Shown: piece by piece, positions 20,202-31,779 of the stretch
How positions within the stretch are numbered: the first letter of the stretch is position 1
Layout of the letters: every line of letters begins with the position of its first letter
Assembly: GCF_008364685.1 (NCBI RefSeq)
Contig: NZ_VTTL01000005.1
Span: 186,001 to 250,000, forward strand
Direction: 5' to 3'
DNA length: 64,000 nucleotides
Source of the DNA: Xanthobacter oligotrophicus
Lineage (GTDB): Bacteria > Pseudomonadota > Alphaproteobacteria > Rhizobiales > Xanthobacteraceae
Position numbers and translations under genes: made by a program
The notes under the pieces: model-generated
Seen by the model: the letters and a program-made list of their open reading frames with translations, nothing else
Databases searched by the model: none
What the model was told of the DNA's origin: nothing

Positions 20202-21246
20202 TGTGCACGGTCTGCGGCTGTAGCGGCGACGGCGCCACCATTTCCGATGCCACGGGCGGGCATGCCCACGCCCACCCTCATGAGCACGGCGAGGGCCATG
20301 CCCCCGGCGAAGGCCACGTCCACACCCATGCGGACGGCACCACCCACAGCCATGGGCATGGTCACGGGCACAGCCATGCCCATGGCCATGAACACGATCA
20401 TGGCCATGGGCACGCCCATCACCCCCACGACGATCACGACCACCACCCCGCCGGCGGCACCCTCGACTACGGCACCGGCCCCGCCCGCGCTCATGCACCG
20501 GGGCTGTCGCAGGCGCGCATGGTCGAGATCGAGACCTCCATCCTCGCCAAGAACGACGATTACGCCGCCCGCAACCGCGCCGGCTTCGAGGCCGCCGGGC
20601 TGCTCGCCCTGAACCTTCTCTCCGGCCCCGGCGCGGGCAAGACCACGCTGCTGGTGGAGACGCTGAAAGCGCTGGCCGGCCGCCTGCCCACCGCCGTCAT
20701 CGAGGGCGACCAGCAGACCGACAATGACGCCGCCCGCATCCGCGCCGCCGGGGCGCCGGCGGTGCAGATCAACACCGGCAAGGGTTGCCACCTCGACGCC
20801 CACATGGTGGGGCACGCGGTGGAAAAACTGCCCTTGCCGCCGGGCGGCGTGCTGTTCATCGAGAATGTGGGCAACCTTGTGTGCCCCGCCGCCTTCGACC
20901 TCGGCGAGACCAAGCGCGTCACCCTCATCTCGGTGGCGGAGGGTGACGACAAGCCGCTGAAATATCCCGACATCTTCGAGGGTGCCGACCTCGTCCTCAT
21001 CACCAAGGCGGACCTTGCGCCTTATGTGGACGCGGACATGGCGCAGCTTGAGGCCAACATCCGCCGGGTGAACCCGCGGGCCGAGATCCTGCGCGTCTCC
21101 GCGCGCGGCGAGGTGGGGCTCACCCGCTGGCTGGCGTGGCTGGACAAGGCCCGCGCGGAGCGCCTCGACGCGCTCGCCGCCGCCCGCGAGCGCGAGGCGC
21201 AGGCCCTGCGCGCGGCCATGACTGCCGCCGTGAGCGGAGGCGCGCG

Positions 21247-21250
<4 letters not shown>
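20201..21250 (+). CDS. hypB: Hydrogenase nickel incorporation GTPase HypB, histidine-rich
   Basis: A 349-residue SIMIBI-class GTPase that drives nickel insertion. The N-terminal MCTVCGC is the high-affinity nickel motif. Residues 21-82 contain 27 histidines in an HG/HA-rich tract, a nickel-storage region seen in rhizobial HypB. The G domain carries Walker A GPGAGKTT (142-149), [13 protein letters not shown], the switch/metal site [20 protein letters not shown] and the specificity motif TKADL. The start is at 20201, overlapping hypA by one base. Confidence 0.97.
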
Positions 21251-22740
<1,490 letters not shown>

Positions 22741-22751
22741 GGAGCCTTGCC

Positions 22752-23051
22752 ATGTGCCTCGGCATTCCCGGACAGATCGTCGCCGTCGCGGATGAGGACG
22801 CCATGCTGTGCGTGGTGGATGTCTCCGGCGTCCGCCGCAGCGTGGACGTGGTGTGCGTCGCCGAGCCCGGTGCGCCGCTTTCCGACCTCGTGGGCGCGTG
22901 GGTGCTGGTGCATGTGGGCTTCGCCATGAGCCGCATCGACGAGGAGGAGGCCGCCGCCACCCTCAAGGTGCTCACCGAGATCGGCGAGGCGGCGGCGGAA
23001 ATGGAAGCGCTGACAAATGGCAGCGTCGATCTTCACCCCGCCATCGCCTGA
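22752..23051 (+). CDS. hypC: Hydrogenase assembly chaperone HypC
   Basis: A 99-residue small chaperone with the canonical MCLGIPGQIV start, where Cys2 and a central His hold Fe(CN)2CO with HypD before transfer to HupL. The start at 22752 has TGAGGAG upstream; a longer in-frame version begins in hupR. It lies 11 bases after hupR and 10 before hypD. Confidence 0.96.
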   Translation: MCLGIPGQIVAVADEDAMLCVVDVSGVRRSVDVVCVAEPGAPLSDLVGAWVLVHVGFAMSRIDEEEAAATLKVLTEIGEAAAEMEALTNGSVDLHPAIA

Positions 23052-23061
23052 GGAGACGGCC

Positions 23062-24186
23062 ATGCGCTACGTCGACGAATTCCGCGACCCCGCCCTCGCC
23101 TCGGCCCTGGTGAAGGAGATCGGCGCCATCTCCGCCCGCCTGGAGCGCGGGCGCGACCGGCCGTTCGCCATCATGGAAGTTTGCGGCGGGCACACCCACG
23201 CCATCTTCCGCTATGGGCTCGAGGGCCTGTTGCCGGACCTTGTGGAGTTCGTGCACGGACCGGGCTGCCCGGTGTGCGTGCTGCCCATGGGCCGGGTGGA
23301 TGATTGCGTCGCCATCGCCGAGCGGGACGATGTGATCTTCGCCACCTTCGGCGACGCCATGCGCGTGCCGGGCTCCCGGAAGAGCCTGCTTCAGGCCAAG
23401 GCGGACGGGGCCGACGTGCGCATGGTCTATTCGCCCCTTGATGCGCTTACTCTGGCCAAGCGCAATCCCGGGCGGCAGGTGGTGTTCTTCGGCCTCGGCT
23501 TCGAGACCACCATGCCCTCCACCGCGCTCACCGTGCTGCGGGCGGCGCGGGAGCAGGTGGAGAACTTCTCCCTGTTCTGCAACCACATCACCATCATCCC
23601 CACCTTGCGGGCGCTGCTGGAGCAGCCGGATTTCGGCATCGACGGCTTCATCGGGCCGGGGCATGTCTCCATGGTCATCGGCACGTCGCCCTACCGCTTC
23701 ATCGCCGAAGAGTTCAACAAGCCCCTCGTGGTGGCCGGCTTCGAGCCCATCGACCTGCTGCAATCCCTGCTCATGGTGTTGCGCCAGATCGAGGCCGGCA
23801 CGGCGCGGATCGAGAACCAATACGCCCGCGTGGTGCCGGAGCATGGCAACCCGCAGGCGCTGAAGGCGGTGGAAGAAGTCTACGAGCCACGCGAGACCTT
23901 CGAGTGGCGCGGGCTCGGCTCCATCGCCGGCTCCGGGGTGCGGCTCAAGGCGCCCTACGCGGCGTTCGATGCGGAGAAGCGCTTCAGCGTGCCGGACGTG
24001 AAGGTGGCGGACCCCTCGTCCTGCCGCTGCGGCGAGGTGCTGACCGGCGCGGTGAAGCCGTGGGCCTGCCCGGAATTCGGCACCGGCTGCACCCCCGAGA
24101 CGCCGCTGGGCGCGCTCATGGTGTCGTCCGAAGGCTCTTGCGCTGCCTATTACCAATATGGTGGCGTGCGGGGAGAAGCCGCATGA
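23062..24186 (+). CDS. hypD: Hydrogenase formation protein HypD
   Basis: A 374-residue FeS protein that, with HypC and HypE, assembles the Fe(CN)2CO group. Signature motifs are present: MEVCGGHTHAIFRYGLEGLLP, VEFVHGPGCPVCVLPMGRVD, FFGLGFETTMPSTALTV and GFIGPGHVSMVIG. C-terminal cysteine motifs SCRCGEVLTGAVKPWACPEFG and GTGCTPETPLGALMVSSEG bind the [4Fe-4S] cluster. The ATG at 23062 follows AGGAGA. The stop overlaps the hypE ATG by four bases. Confidence 0.97.
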   Translation: MRYVDEFRDPALASALVKEIGAISARLERGRDRPFAIMEVCGGHTHAIFRYGLEGLLPDLVEFVHGPGCPVCVLPMGRVDDCVAIAERDDVIFATFGDAMRVPGSRKSLLQAKADGADVRMVYSPLDALTLAKRNPGRQVVFFGLGFETTMPSTALTVLRAAREQVENFSLFCNHITIIPTLRALLEQPDFGIDGFIGPGHVSMVIGTSPYRFIAEEFNKPLVVAGFEPIDLLQSLLMVLRQIEAGTARIENQYARVVPEHGNPQALKAVEEVYEPRETFEWRGLGSIAGSGVRLKAPYAAFDAEKRFSVPDVKVADPSSCRCGEVLTGAVKPWACPEFGTGCTPETPLGALMVSSEGSCAAYYQYGGVRGEAA

Positions 24187-25247
24187 ATATCCCCTTCGTT
24201 CCCCCCACCCGGCGCCGGCCGCTGAGCCACAAGACGGTGACGCTCGCCCACGGCGGCGGCGGCAGCGCCATGCGTGACCTCATTGATGACGTGTTCCTTG
24301 CCGCCTTTTCCGGCGATGGCCGCGCCGCGCCGGAGGACCAGGCCCGCTTCGACCTCGCGGCCCTGATGGCCCATGGCGACCGCCTCGCCTTCACCACCGA
24401 CGGCTTCGTGGTGGACCCTCTGTTCTTTCCCGGCGGCGATATCGGCAAGCTCGCCGTCTGCGGCACCGTGAACGACCTCGCCGTGGGCGGTGCGACGCCG
24501 GTGGCGCTGTCTTGCGCCGTCATCATCGAGGAAGGCCTGCCGGTGGAGACATTGCGGCAGGTGGCGGCTTCCATGGCGCAGACCGCGCGGGCGGCAGGCG
24601 TTGCCATCGCCACCGGCGACACCAAGGTGGTGGCGCGCGGGGCGTGCGACAAGCTCTTCATCACCACCACCGGTATCGGCGTGGTGCGGCGTGGCCTTGA
24701 CGTGGGCATCGCCAAGGCCCGACCCGGCGACGTGGTGCTGGTGAACGGCCTTCTGGGCGACCATGGCGCCGCCATCCTGAACGCGCGCGGCGACCTTGCC
24801 CTTGAGACCGCCATCGAGAGCGACTGCGCGCCCCTCAACGGCCTCATCGACGCGCTGATCGCGGCCGCCCCCGGCATCCGCATGATGCGCGATGCCACCC
24901 GTGGCGGCGTCGCAGCGGTGGTGAACGAACTGGCCGAGGCCAGCGCTGTGGGGGTGCGGCTTCAGGAACTCAGCCTGCCCATGCGGGCCGAGGTGATGGG
25001 CTTCTGCGAGATCCTCGGCCTCGACCCGCTCTATCTTGCCAACGAGGGCAAGATCCTCGCCGTGGTGCCGCCGGAGGAGGCCGACGCCGCGCTTGCGGCG
25101 CTGCGCGCCCATCCGCTGGGACGGGAGGCGGCCATCATCGGCGCGGTCACGGCCCAGCGGCCCGGACGGGTGGTCATGCAAACGCGCTTCGGGGGAGAGC
25201 GCATCGTCGATATGCTGGTCGGCGATCAATTGCCCCGCATCTGCTGA
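24183..25247 (+). CDS. hypE: Carbamoyl dehydratase HypE
   Basis: A 354-residue PurM-like ATPase that dehydrates the S-carbamoyl group on its own C-terminal cysteine to cyanide. The C-terminus is the required PRIC. Other motifs: LAHGGGGSAMRDLI, FTTDGFVVDPLFFPGGDIGKLAVCGTVNDLAVGGA, ATGDTKVV, MRDATRGGVAAVVNELAE and LYLANEGKILAVV. The carbamoyl donor HypF is not encoded in the window, so it must be elsewhere for this cluster to work. Confidence 0.97.
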   Translation: MNIPFVPPTRRRPLSHKTVTLAHGGGGSAMRDLIDDVFLAAFSGDGRAAPEDQARFDLAALMAHGDRLAFTTDGFVVDPLFFPGGDIGKLAVCGTVNDLAVGGATPVALSCAVIIEEGLPVETLRQVAASMAQTARAAGVAIATGDTKVVARGACDKLFITTTGIGVVRRGLDVGIAKARPGDVVLVNGLLGDHGAAILNARGDLALETAIESDCAPLNGLIDALIAAAPGIRMMRDATRGGVAAVVNELAEASAVGVRLQELSLPMRAEVMGFCEILGLDPLYLANEGKILAVVPPEEADAALAALRAHPLGREAAIIGAVTAQRPGRVVMQTRFGGERIVDMLVGDQLPRIC

Positions 25248-25270
25248 AACCTTCATTTGGGGAGAAAAAT

Positions 25271-25870
25271 ATGCGTCACACAGCCCGCACGGCCCTTGCC
25301 GTTGCAGCCTTCTCGGTCCTGCCGCAGCTGGCCTTCGCCCATACGGGCGCGGGGGCCGTGCACGGCTTCGATGCCGGCTTCGCCCATCCCATGGGCGGCC
25401 TCGACCACCTGCTCGCCATGGTGACCGTGGGCGTCTTTGCCTTCCAGTTGGGCGGGCGCGCCCTGTGGGCGGTGCCGCTGAGCTTCGTCGCCCTCATGGC
25501 GGTGGGCGGCGCCCTGGGCGTCGGCGGCATCGACCTGCCGTTCGTGGAGCTGGGCATCGCCCTGTCGGTGGTGGTGCTGGGCGCGGTGGTGGCCCTTGGC
25601 CTCAAGGCGCCGCTGGCGCTGGCCATGGGCCTTGTCGGCTTCTTCGCCCTCTTCCACGGCCACGCCCATGGCACCGAGATGCCCATGGACGCCTCCGGCT
25701 TCACCTATGGCCTCGGCTTCATGACCGCCACCGCGCTGCTGCATGTGGCCGGCCTCGGGCTCGGCATGGCCATCGGCCGCTTCGGCGAGACCCATGGCGC
25801 GCGCTATGTGCGCGGCGCGGGCGCTGCGGTGGCGTTGGCCGGCATCGGGCTCGTCACCGGCATCCTGTGA
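25271..25870 (+). CDS. hupE: HupE/UreJ family nickel permease
   Basis: A 199-residue membrane protein with a signal peptide (cleavage expected after LAFA) and about six helices. It carries the HupE metal motif HPMGGLDHLLAM near the mature N-terminus and a second His-rich HGHAHG stretch about residues 127-132. HupE mediates diffusion-type nickel uptake for hydrogenase. It is the last gene of the cluster; a perfect inverted repeat follows. Confidence 0.94.
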   Translation: MRHTARTALAVAAFSVLPQLAFAHTGAGAVHGFDAGFAHPMGGLDHLLAMVTVGVFAFQLGGRALWAVPLSFVALMAVGGALGVGGIDLPFVELGIALSVVVLGAVVALGLKAPLALAMGLVGFFALFHGHAHGTEMPMDASGFTYGLGFMTATALLHVAGLGLGMAIGRFGETHGARYVRGAGAAVALAGIGLVTGIL

Positions 25871-25913
25871 GGTTTGCGCCTGCCCGCTTTCTTTAAGCTG
25901 AGCGGGCGTGAAG

Positions 25914-25945
25914 AAACGGAACCCGCATGATTGCGGGTTCCGTTT
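25914..25945 (+). terminator. Terminator hairpin at the end of the hyp/hupE operon
   Basis: A perfect 13-bp inverted repeat, AAACGGAACCCGC and GCGGGTTCCGTTT, with a six-base loop (ATGATT). The symmetric arms could also stop transcripts from the opposite direction (mmsB). The T-run is short. Confidence 0.75.
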
Positions 25946-26032
25946 GCTAGGCCAGAAGCCGGCAACAGCCGACTTCCGGGACAAGTCCGGCCATGGCGTC
26001 TGCAGAAAGCGCGGACGATTTTAGAATGGCCG

Positions 26033-26932
26033 TCAGGTCTCGTCGGTGCGGGTGCGGATCCACTCCACGATGCCGGAGAAATCCTTGCCCTCGTTCCCCT
26101 CCGCCGCGAAGGCGGTGTAGAGGGCGGTGGCCGCCGCGCCCAGTGCCGTGGCGGCGCCCGATGTGTCGGCGGCGTCCTGCGACAGCTTCAGGTCCTTCAG
26201 CATCAGCGCCGCCGCGAAGCCCGGCACGTAGTCCCGATTGGACGGGCTGGTGGGTACCGGCCCCGGCACCGGGCAATAGGTGGTGAGCGACCAGCATTGC
26301 CCGGACGAGGTGGAGGCCACGTCATAGAGCGCCTGGTGCGACAGCCCCAGCTTCTCGCCCAGCACGAAGGCTTCCGACACCGCGATCATGGAGATGCCGA
26401 GGATCATGTTGTTGCAGATCTTCGCCGCCTGACCCGCGCCTGCGCCGCCGCAATGCACGATCTTCTTGCCCATCAGTTCCAGCAGCGGCCTTGCCGCGCC
26501 GAAGGCCTCGTCGGTGCCGCCCACCATGAAGGTGAGCGTGCCCGCTTCCGCCCCGCCCACGCCGCCGGAGACGGGCGCGTCCACGCTGGCGTGCCCCGCC
26601 TCCTGCGCCGCCTCGTGGAAGGCGCGGGCGGAGGCGACGTCGATGGTGGATGAATCAATGAACAGCGTGCCGGGTTTGGCCGCCGCGAAAAGGCCGTCGG
26701 AGCCGGTGGTGGCGGCGACCACGTGCTTGCCCGAGGGCAGCATGGTGACCACCACATCCGCCGCCGCGACGGCCGCCTTCGCGCTGTCAGCCAGCACCAC
26801 GCCCCTCGCCTTCGCCCCCACCAGTGCCGCCGGGGCGAGGTCGAAGCCGAGCACGCTGTGGCCGGCCTTGACCAGGTTGCCAGCCATGGGCCCGCCCATG
26901 TTGCCGAGGCCGATGAATGCGATGGTGGTCAT
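26033..26932 (-). CDS. mmsB: 3-hydroxyisobutyrate dehydrogenase
   Basis: A 299-residue NAD-dependent dehydrogenase of valine breakdown that makes methylmalonate semialdehyde. It begins with the Rossmann motif AFIGLGNMGGPMAGNL, and has the substrate motif DAPVSGGVGGAEAGTLTFMVGG with the catalytic Lys further on in GAGQAAKICNNM. The HIBADH-specific insert PVPGPVPTSPSNRDY is present. The ATG at 26932 has a GGGGAGGAA site. The product is the substrate of mmsA at 29 kb. Confidence 0.95.
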   Translation of the reverse strand: MTTIAFIGLGNMGGPMAGNLVKAGHSVLGFDLAPAALVGAKARGVVLADSAKAAVAAADVVVTMLPSGKHVVAATTGSDGLFAAAKPGTLFIDSSTIDVASARAFHEAAQEAGHASVDAPVSGGVGGAEAGTLTFMVGGTDEAFGAARPLLELMGKKIVHCGGAGAGQAAKICNNMILGISMIAVSEAFVLGEKLGLSHQALYDVASTSSGQCWSLTTYCPVPGPVPTSPSNRDYVPGFAAALMLKDLKLSQDAADTSGAATALGAAATALYTAFAAEGNEGKDFSGIVEWIRTRTDET

Positions 26933-26996
26933 GATGGTTCCTCCCCGGATGGAACGTCTTGCAGGCGTTCCTGATGCGTGTCCTTGGCGGGTCGTC

Positions 26997-27019
26997 ATGG
27001 CCGGGCTTGTCCCGGCCAT
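26997..27019. repeat. REP-like palindrome, left member of a pair
   Basis: Stem ATGGCCGGG / CCCGGCCAT around CTTGT. A partner in inverse orientation lies at 27076-27098. Confidence 0.75.
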
Positions 27020-27075
27020 CCACGCCGTGCCGCTTGTGTTGAACCTGTGATGCAGTGCCCGGCCCATCCGCGTGG

Positions 27076-27098
27076 ATGCCCGGGACAGGCCCGGGCAT
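27076..27098. repeat. REP-like palindrome, right member of a pair
   Basis: Stem ATGCCCGGG / CCCGGGCAT around ACAGG, inverted relative to the partner at 26997. Together they fill the mmsB-acyl-CoA dehydrogenase gap and could stabilise or end messages. Confidence 0.75.
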
Positions 27099-27153
27099 GA
27101 CGGTCTGAATTGTCCTGCCCACGATCCGTGGTCAGCATCGGGAGCCGCCCTGC

Positions 27154-28296
27154 TCAGTTCCCCCGCGCGATCAGCGCGCGGGAGATGATGAGCCGCATGA
27201 TCTCGTTGGTGCCTTCCAGGATCTGGTGGACCCTGAGGTCGCGCACGATCTTCTCCACCCCGTAGTCGGCGAGATAGCCGTAGCCGCCGTGGAGCTGGAG
27301 CGCCTCGTTGGCCACGTTGAACCCGGCGTCGGTGGCGAAGCGCTTGGCCATGGCGCAGAGTGTTGTGGCGTCCGGCGTCTTGGCGTCCAGCGCCGCTGCC
27401 GCGCGCCACAGGAAAGTGCGCGCCACCTCCAGTTCGGTGGCCATGTCGGCGAGGCGGAATTGCAGCGCCTGGAACGCGTCGAGCCTTTGTCCGAAGGCCT
27501 TGCGCTCGCGCATGTAGGCGAGCGTCTTGTCCAGGGCCGCCTGCGCCCCGCCGAGGGAACATGCGCCGATGTTCAGCCGCCCGCCGTCGAGCCCGGCCAT
27601 GGCGATCTTGAAGCCGTCTCCCTCCGCCCCGAGGCGGTTTTGCACCGGTACGCGCACGCCTTCGAAGATGACGGCGCGGGTGGGCTGCACGTTCCAGCCC
27701 ATCTTCTTCTCGTTGGCGCCGAAGGAGAGGCCGGGGGTGCCCGCCTCGATCACCAGGGTTGAGATGCCCTTGGGGCCGTCCCCGCCGGTGCGCACCATCA
27801 CCACATAGATGTCGGAGGCGCCAGCGCCGGAGATGAACTGCTTTTGCCCATCGACCACATAATATTCGCCGTCGCGCACCGCCTTGGTCTTCAGCGCGGC
27901 GGCGTCCGATCCAGCGCCCGGCTCGGTGAGGCAGTAGGAGGCGATGTGCTCCATGCTCGTGAGGCGGGGCACCCATGTGGCGCGCTGGTCCTCGTCGCCG
28001 AAGCGGTCGATCATCCAGGTCGCCATGTTGTGGATGGAAAGGAAGGCCGCCGTGCCGGGGCAGCCGGTGGCCAGCGCCTCGAAGATCAGCGCCGCATCGA
28101 GCCGCGACAGGCCGGAGCCTCCCACGTCGTCCTGCACATAAATGCCGCCCATGCCGAGCGCCGCGGCGGCGCGCAGGGTGTCCACCGGGAAGTGCTTCTT
28201 CTCGTCCCAGTCCACGGCGAAGGGGGCGATCTCGGCGTTCGCGAAATCCCGCGCCATCTCGCGGATGGCGATCTGGTCTTCGGTAAGCGTGAACAT
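27154..28296 (-). CDS. Acyl-CoA dehydrogenase, probable isobutyryl-CoA dehydrogenase
   Basis: A 380-residue flavoprotein dehydrogenase. FAD and substrate motifs: AFLSIHNMATWMIDRFG, SYCLTEPGAGSDAAALKT, YVVDGQKQFISGAGASD, and at the C-terminus QLHGGYGYLADYGVEKIVRD followed by HQILEGTNEIMRL with the catalytic-type Glu. Its place between mmsB and mmsA makes isobutyryl-CoA from valine the likely substrate; a general short-chain activity is possible. Electrons would go to ETF. A REP pair separates it from mmsB, and the toxin gene vapC ends two bases upstream of its start. Confidence 0.92.
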   Translation of the reverse strand: MFTLTEDQIAIREMARDFANAEIAPFAVDWDEKKHFPVDTLRAAAALGMGGIYVQDDVGGSGLSRLDAALIFEALATGCPGTAAFLSIHNMATWMIDRFGDEDQRATWVPRLTSMEHIASYCLTEPGAGSDAAALKTKAVRDGEYYVVDGQKQFISGAGASDIYVVMVRTGGDGPKGISTLVIEAGTPGLSFGANEKKMGWNVQPTRAVIFEGVRVPVQNRLGAEGDGFKIAMAGLDGGRLNIGACSLGGAQAALDKTLAYMRERKAFGQRLDAFQALQFRLADMATELEVARTFLWRAAAALDAKTPDATTLCAMAKRFATDAGFNVANEALQLHGGYGYLADYGVEKIVRDLRVHQILEGTNEIMRLIISRALIARGN

Positions 28297-28297
28297 G

Positions 28298-28723
28298 TCA
28301 GGGGCGCCAGTGATCGAGGGAGAGGATGTGCGGCAGGCCGGCTTCGCCCCTGGTCTTCTGGACCAGTCGGCGATCGGCGGTCACGAGCGGGCAATCGGCA
28401 TGGCGGGCAAGGCTGAGATAGATGCAGTCGTAGATGGGGTGATCCAGCCGGAACGACAGCGCCACAGCTTCGGGAAGCAGCGGCTCTACTGGAAAGAGCC
28501 GCTCGAAGAACGCAGGCAGCTGGGCGCAGATGTGGATCGCCTCGGTCACCGTCACCCTTCCCGTCCGGCCCTTCTTCCACAGGGCGTTCGCGACTTCCGT
28601 CTGGATCAGAACCGGCGCCAGCAAGGTGGCGCCGGAGGCGGCAAGGGCTTCGGCCTGGGCCTCGTCGCCCTCATCGAAGAACCATTTCAGCGCGATGGAG
28701 GCATCGACGATGAAGCGGCTCAC
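28298..28723 (-). CDS. vapC: PIN-domain toxin (VapC family)
   Basis: A 141-residue PIN ribonuclease. The four acidic metal ligands are in place: D7 (FIVDASIALKWF), E43 (QTEVANALW), D99 (HPIYDCIYLSLARH) and D117 (VTADRRL). Targets of VapC toxins are usually tRNAs, or 23S rRNA; not predictable here. It overlaps the antitoxin stop by four bases, typical of a toxin-antitoxin pair, and its own stop abuts the acyl-CoA dehydrogenase start. Confidence 0.93.
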   Translation of the reverse strand: MSRFIVDASIALKWFFDEGDEAQAEALAASGATLLAPVLIQTEVANALWKKGRTGRVTVTEAIHICAQLPAFFERLFPVEPLLPEAVALSFRLDHPIYDCIYLSLARHADCPLVTADRRLVQKTRGEAGLPHILSLDHWRP

Positions 28724-28944
28724 TTGCTGCCCTCGCGGATCTCATCAAGGGTCAAGGGGGGAGAGGGCTTGGTGCGGGAACGGAAATACCGCGACACCGC
28801 CACCCGCTCCTCCGGCGTGTAAGGCCGGTTCTTCTCCAGCAGGTTGCGGATTTCCTGCTCCAGCGAGATCCCGTTCCGCTTGGCCCGCTCCCGGTAGACG
28901 TTGAGGGTCTCGTCGGGAATGTTGCGGATCAGCACCTGGGCCAT
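28720..28944 (-). CDS. FitA-like ribbon-helix-helix antitoxin
   Basis: A 74-residue antitoxin. The N-terminal MAQVLIRNIPDETLNVYRER is a ribbon-helix-helix DNA-binding motif; the helix HGISLEQEIRNLL-like (NGISLEQEIRNLLEK) follows, and the C-terminal tail (RSRTKPSPPLTLDEIREG) would wrap the toxin. The ATG at 28944 has AAGGAGGG; the longer frame upstream runs through the operator. A perfect palindrome just upstream is the likely binding site for autoregulation. Confidence 0.92.
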   Translation of the reverse strand: MAQVLIRNIPDETLNVYRERAKRNGISLEQEIRNLLEKNRPYTPEERVAVSRYFRSRTKPSPPLTLDEIREGSK

Positions 28945-28961
28945 GGAACCCTCCTTCGCAC

Positions 28962-28993
28962 ATCTCGTGCTATCAAAAATGATAGCACGAGAT
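28962..28993. promoter_or_regulatory. Operator of the toxin-antitoxin pair
   Basis: A perfect 14-bp inverted repeat, ATCTCGTGCTATCA and TGATAGCACGAGAT, separated by AAAA. It lies 18 bases upstream of the antitoxin start, where the promoter should be, as expected for a dimeric ribbon-helix-helix repressor. Confidence 0.85.
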
Positions 28994-29027
28994 TTTGGTT
29001 GCAAGGGAGCGCCGGCCCAGCCGCGCC

Positions 29028-30524
<1,497 letters not shown>

Positions 30525-30768
30525 GATGGGTGTTCCCTTGTGGTGCGTTTCCGAAGATCTGATGCTTTTGAGCGAGGGCGCCGCCTAGGCGGCACCCCTT
30601 TGTTGGCCGGCACATTGCCCTATCTTTTTGTGCACAGCTACGGCAATCTCCGCACCATAGATGTGCGCTAATTCACACCTGCGGCACCGGTCTTGGACCG
30701 GCTCCTGGCGTTTTACCCAAGCGCCGGGCGGGCGTGTCCGGGCCGCCGGGATCACATGAGGGGGAGCC

Positions 30769-31692
30769 GTGCGCGCGGGGGATTTCGACTGGTCGGACCT
30801 CACCTTCTTCCTCGCCGTGGCACGGGCCGGGCGGCTGACGGCGGCGGCCGCGCGCCTCAAGGTGGAGCATTCCACCGTGAGCCGGCGCATCGGCGCGCTG
30901 GAGGAGGCGCTGGGGGCGAAGCTGTTCGACCGGCGGCCCCATGGCTATGGCCTCACCGCCGCCGGCGAGCGCCTGATGGCTGCCGCCGAGGGCATGGAGA
31001 CCTTGGCGCTGGCGGCGCAGGGCGAGATCGGTGGGGCGGACCTGGGCGTCGCCGGCACCGTGCGCATCGGCGCGCCGGACGGCTTCGGCACCTTCTTCCT
31101 CGCCCCGCGCATCTCGGCGCTGGCGGACCTGCACCCGGAGCTGGACATCCAGCTCCTCGCCATGCCGCGCCTGTTCTCTTTGTCGAAGCGCGAGGCGGAC
31201 ATCGCCATCTCTTTGTCGCGGCCCAAGGAGGGGCGGCTGCACGCGCGCAAGCTCACCGACTACCGGCTGGGGCTCTATGCGGCGCGGGCCTATCTGGAGC
31301 GGCACGGCCCCATCGAGAGTCGCGCTGGCCTTCAGCGCCATCCCTTCATCGGCTATGTGGACGACCTGATCTATGCGCCGGAGCTGGATTATGTGCCGCT
31401 GGTGGCCAAGGACATCCGCGTTCGGCTGAAGAGCTCGAGCCTCGTTGCCCAGCTCACCGCCACCCAGGCGGGGGCGGGGGTGTGCGTGCTGCCCTGCTTC
31501 ATGGCGGACCTGTTCACCGGCGAGCGGCCCGATGCCCTGGTGCCTATCCTGCCCGGCGAGGTGGGGCTGACGCGCACCTTCTGGCTGCTCACCCATACCG
31601 ATACGCGCGACCTCGCCCGCATCCGGGTAGCGGCGGATTTCATCGCCGGCGTGGTGCAGGCGGCGCGGAGTCAATTCCTGTCTCCAAGGTAA
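30769..31692 (+). CDS. LysR family transcriptional regulator
   Basis: A 307-residue LysR protein. The N-terminal winged helix is clear (FDWSDLTFFLAVARAGRLTAAAARLKVEHSTVSRRIGALE, written here only in outline: W4-E45 approx.), followed by the co-inducer domain with VRIGAPDGFGTFFLAPR. It starts at a GTG with GGGGGAG upstream. Divergent orientation from mmsA across 244 bases suggests it regulates valine catabolism. In that gap TTGCC (30615) and GGCAA (30642) form a weak inverted repeat that could be part of its site. Confidence 0.9.
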   Translation: MRAGDFDWSDLTFFLAVARAGRLTAAAARLKVEHSTVSRRIGALEEALGAKLFDRRPHGYGLTAAGERLMAAAEGMETLALAAQGEIGGADLGVAGTVRIGAPDGFGTFFLAPRISALADLHPELDIQLLAMPRLFSLSKREADIAISLSRPKEGRLHARKLTDYRLGLYAARAYLERHGPIESRAGLQRHPFIGYVDDLIYAPELDYVPLVAKDIRVRLKSSSLVAQLTATQAGAGVCVLPCFMADLFTGERPDALVPILPGEVGLTRTFWLLTHTDTRDLARIRVAADFIAGVVQAARSQFLSPR

Positions 31693-31779
31693 TAGGATAT
31701 CAACGACCGTAAAGCATCGGCCACCGGCGCGTCGCGGACGGAACCGAGCCTGAGGCACGAACCGTCGGCCGAGACCGCG

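Noticed and set aside
20261-20446. Short repeated GGCCATGGGCACG-like units taken at first for a CRISPR-like or satellite repeat
   Set aside because: They are in frame within hypB and encode its His-rich tract. No CRISPR array (regular repeats with unique spacers) was seen anywhere in the window.
30525-30768. A LysR binding site in the mmsA-lysR gap
   Set aside because: Only a weak TTGCC/GGCAA pair 22 bases apart was found, without a T-N11-A core placed at a promoter, so no site is listed as a feature.
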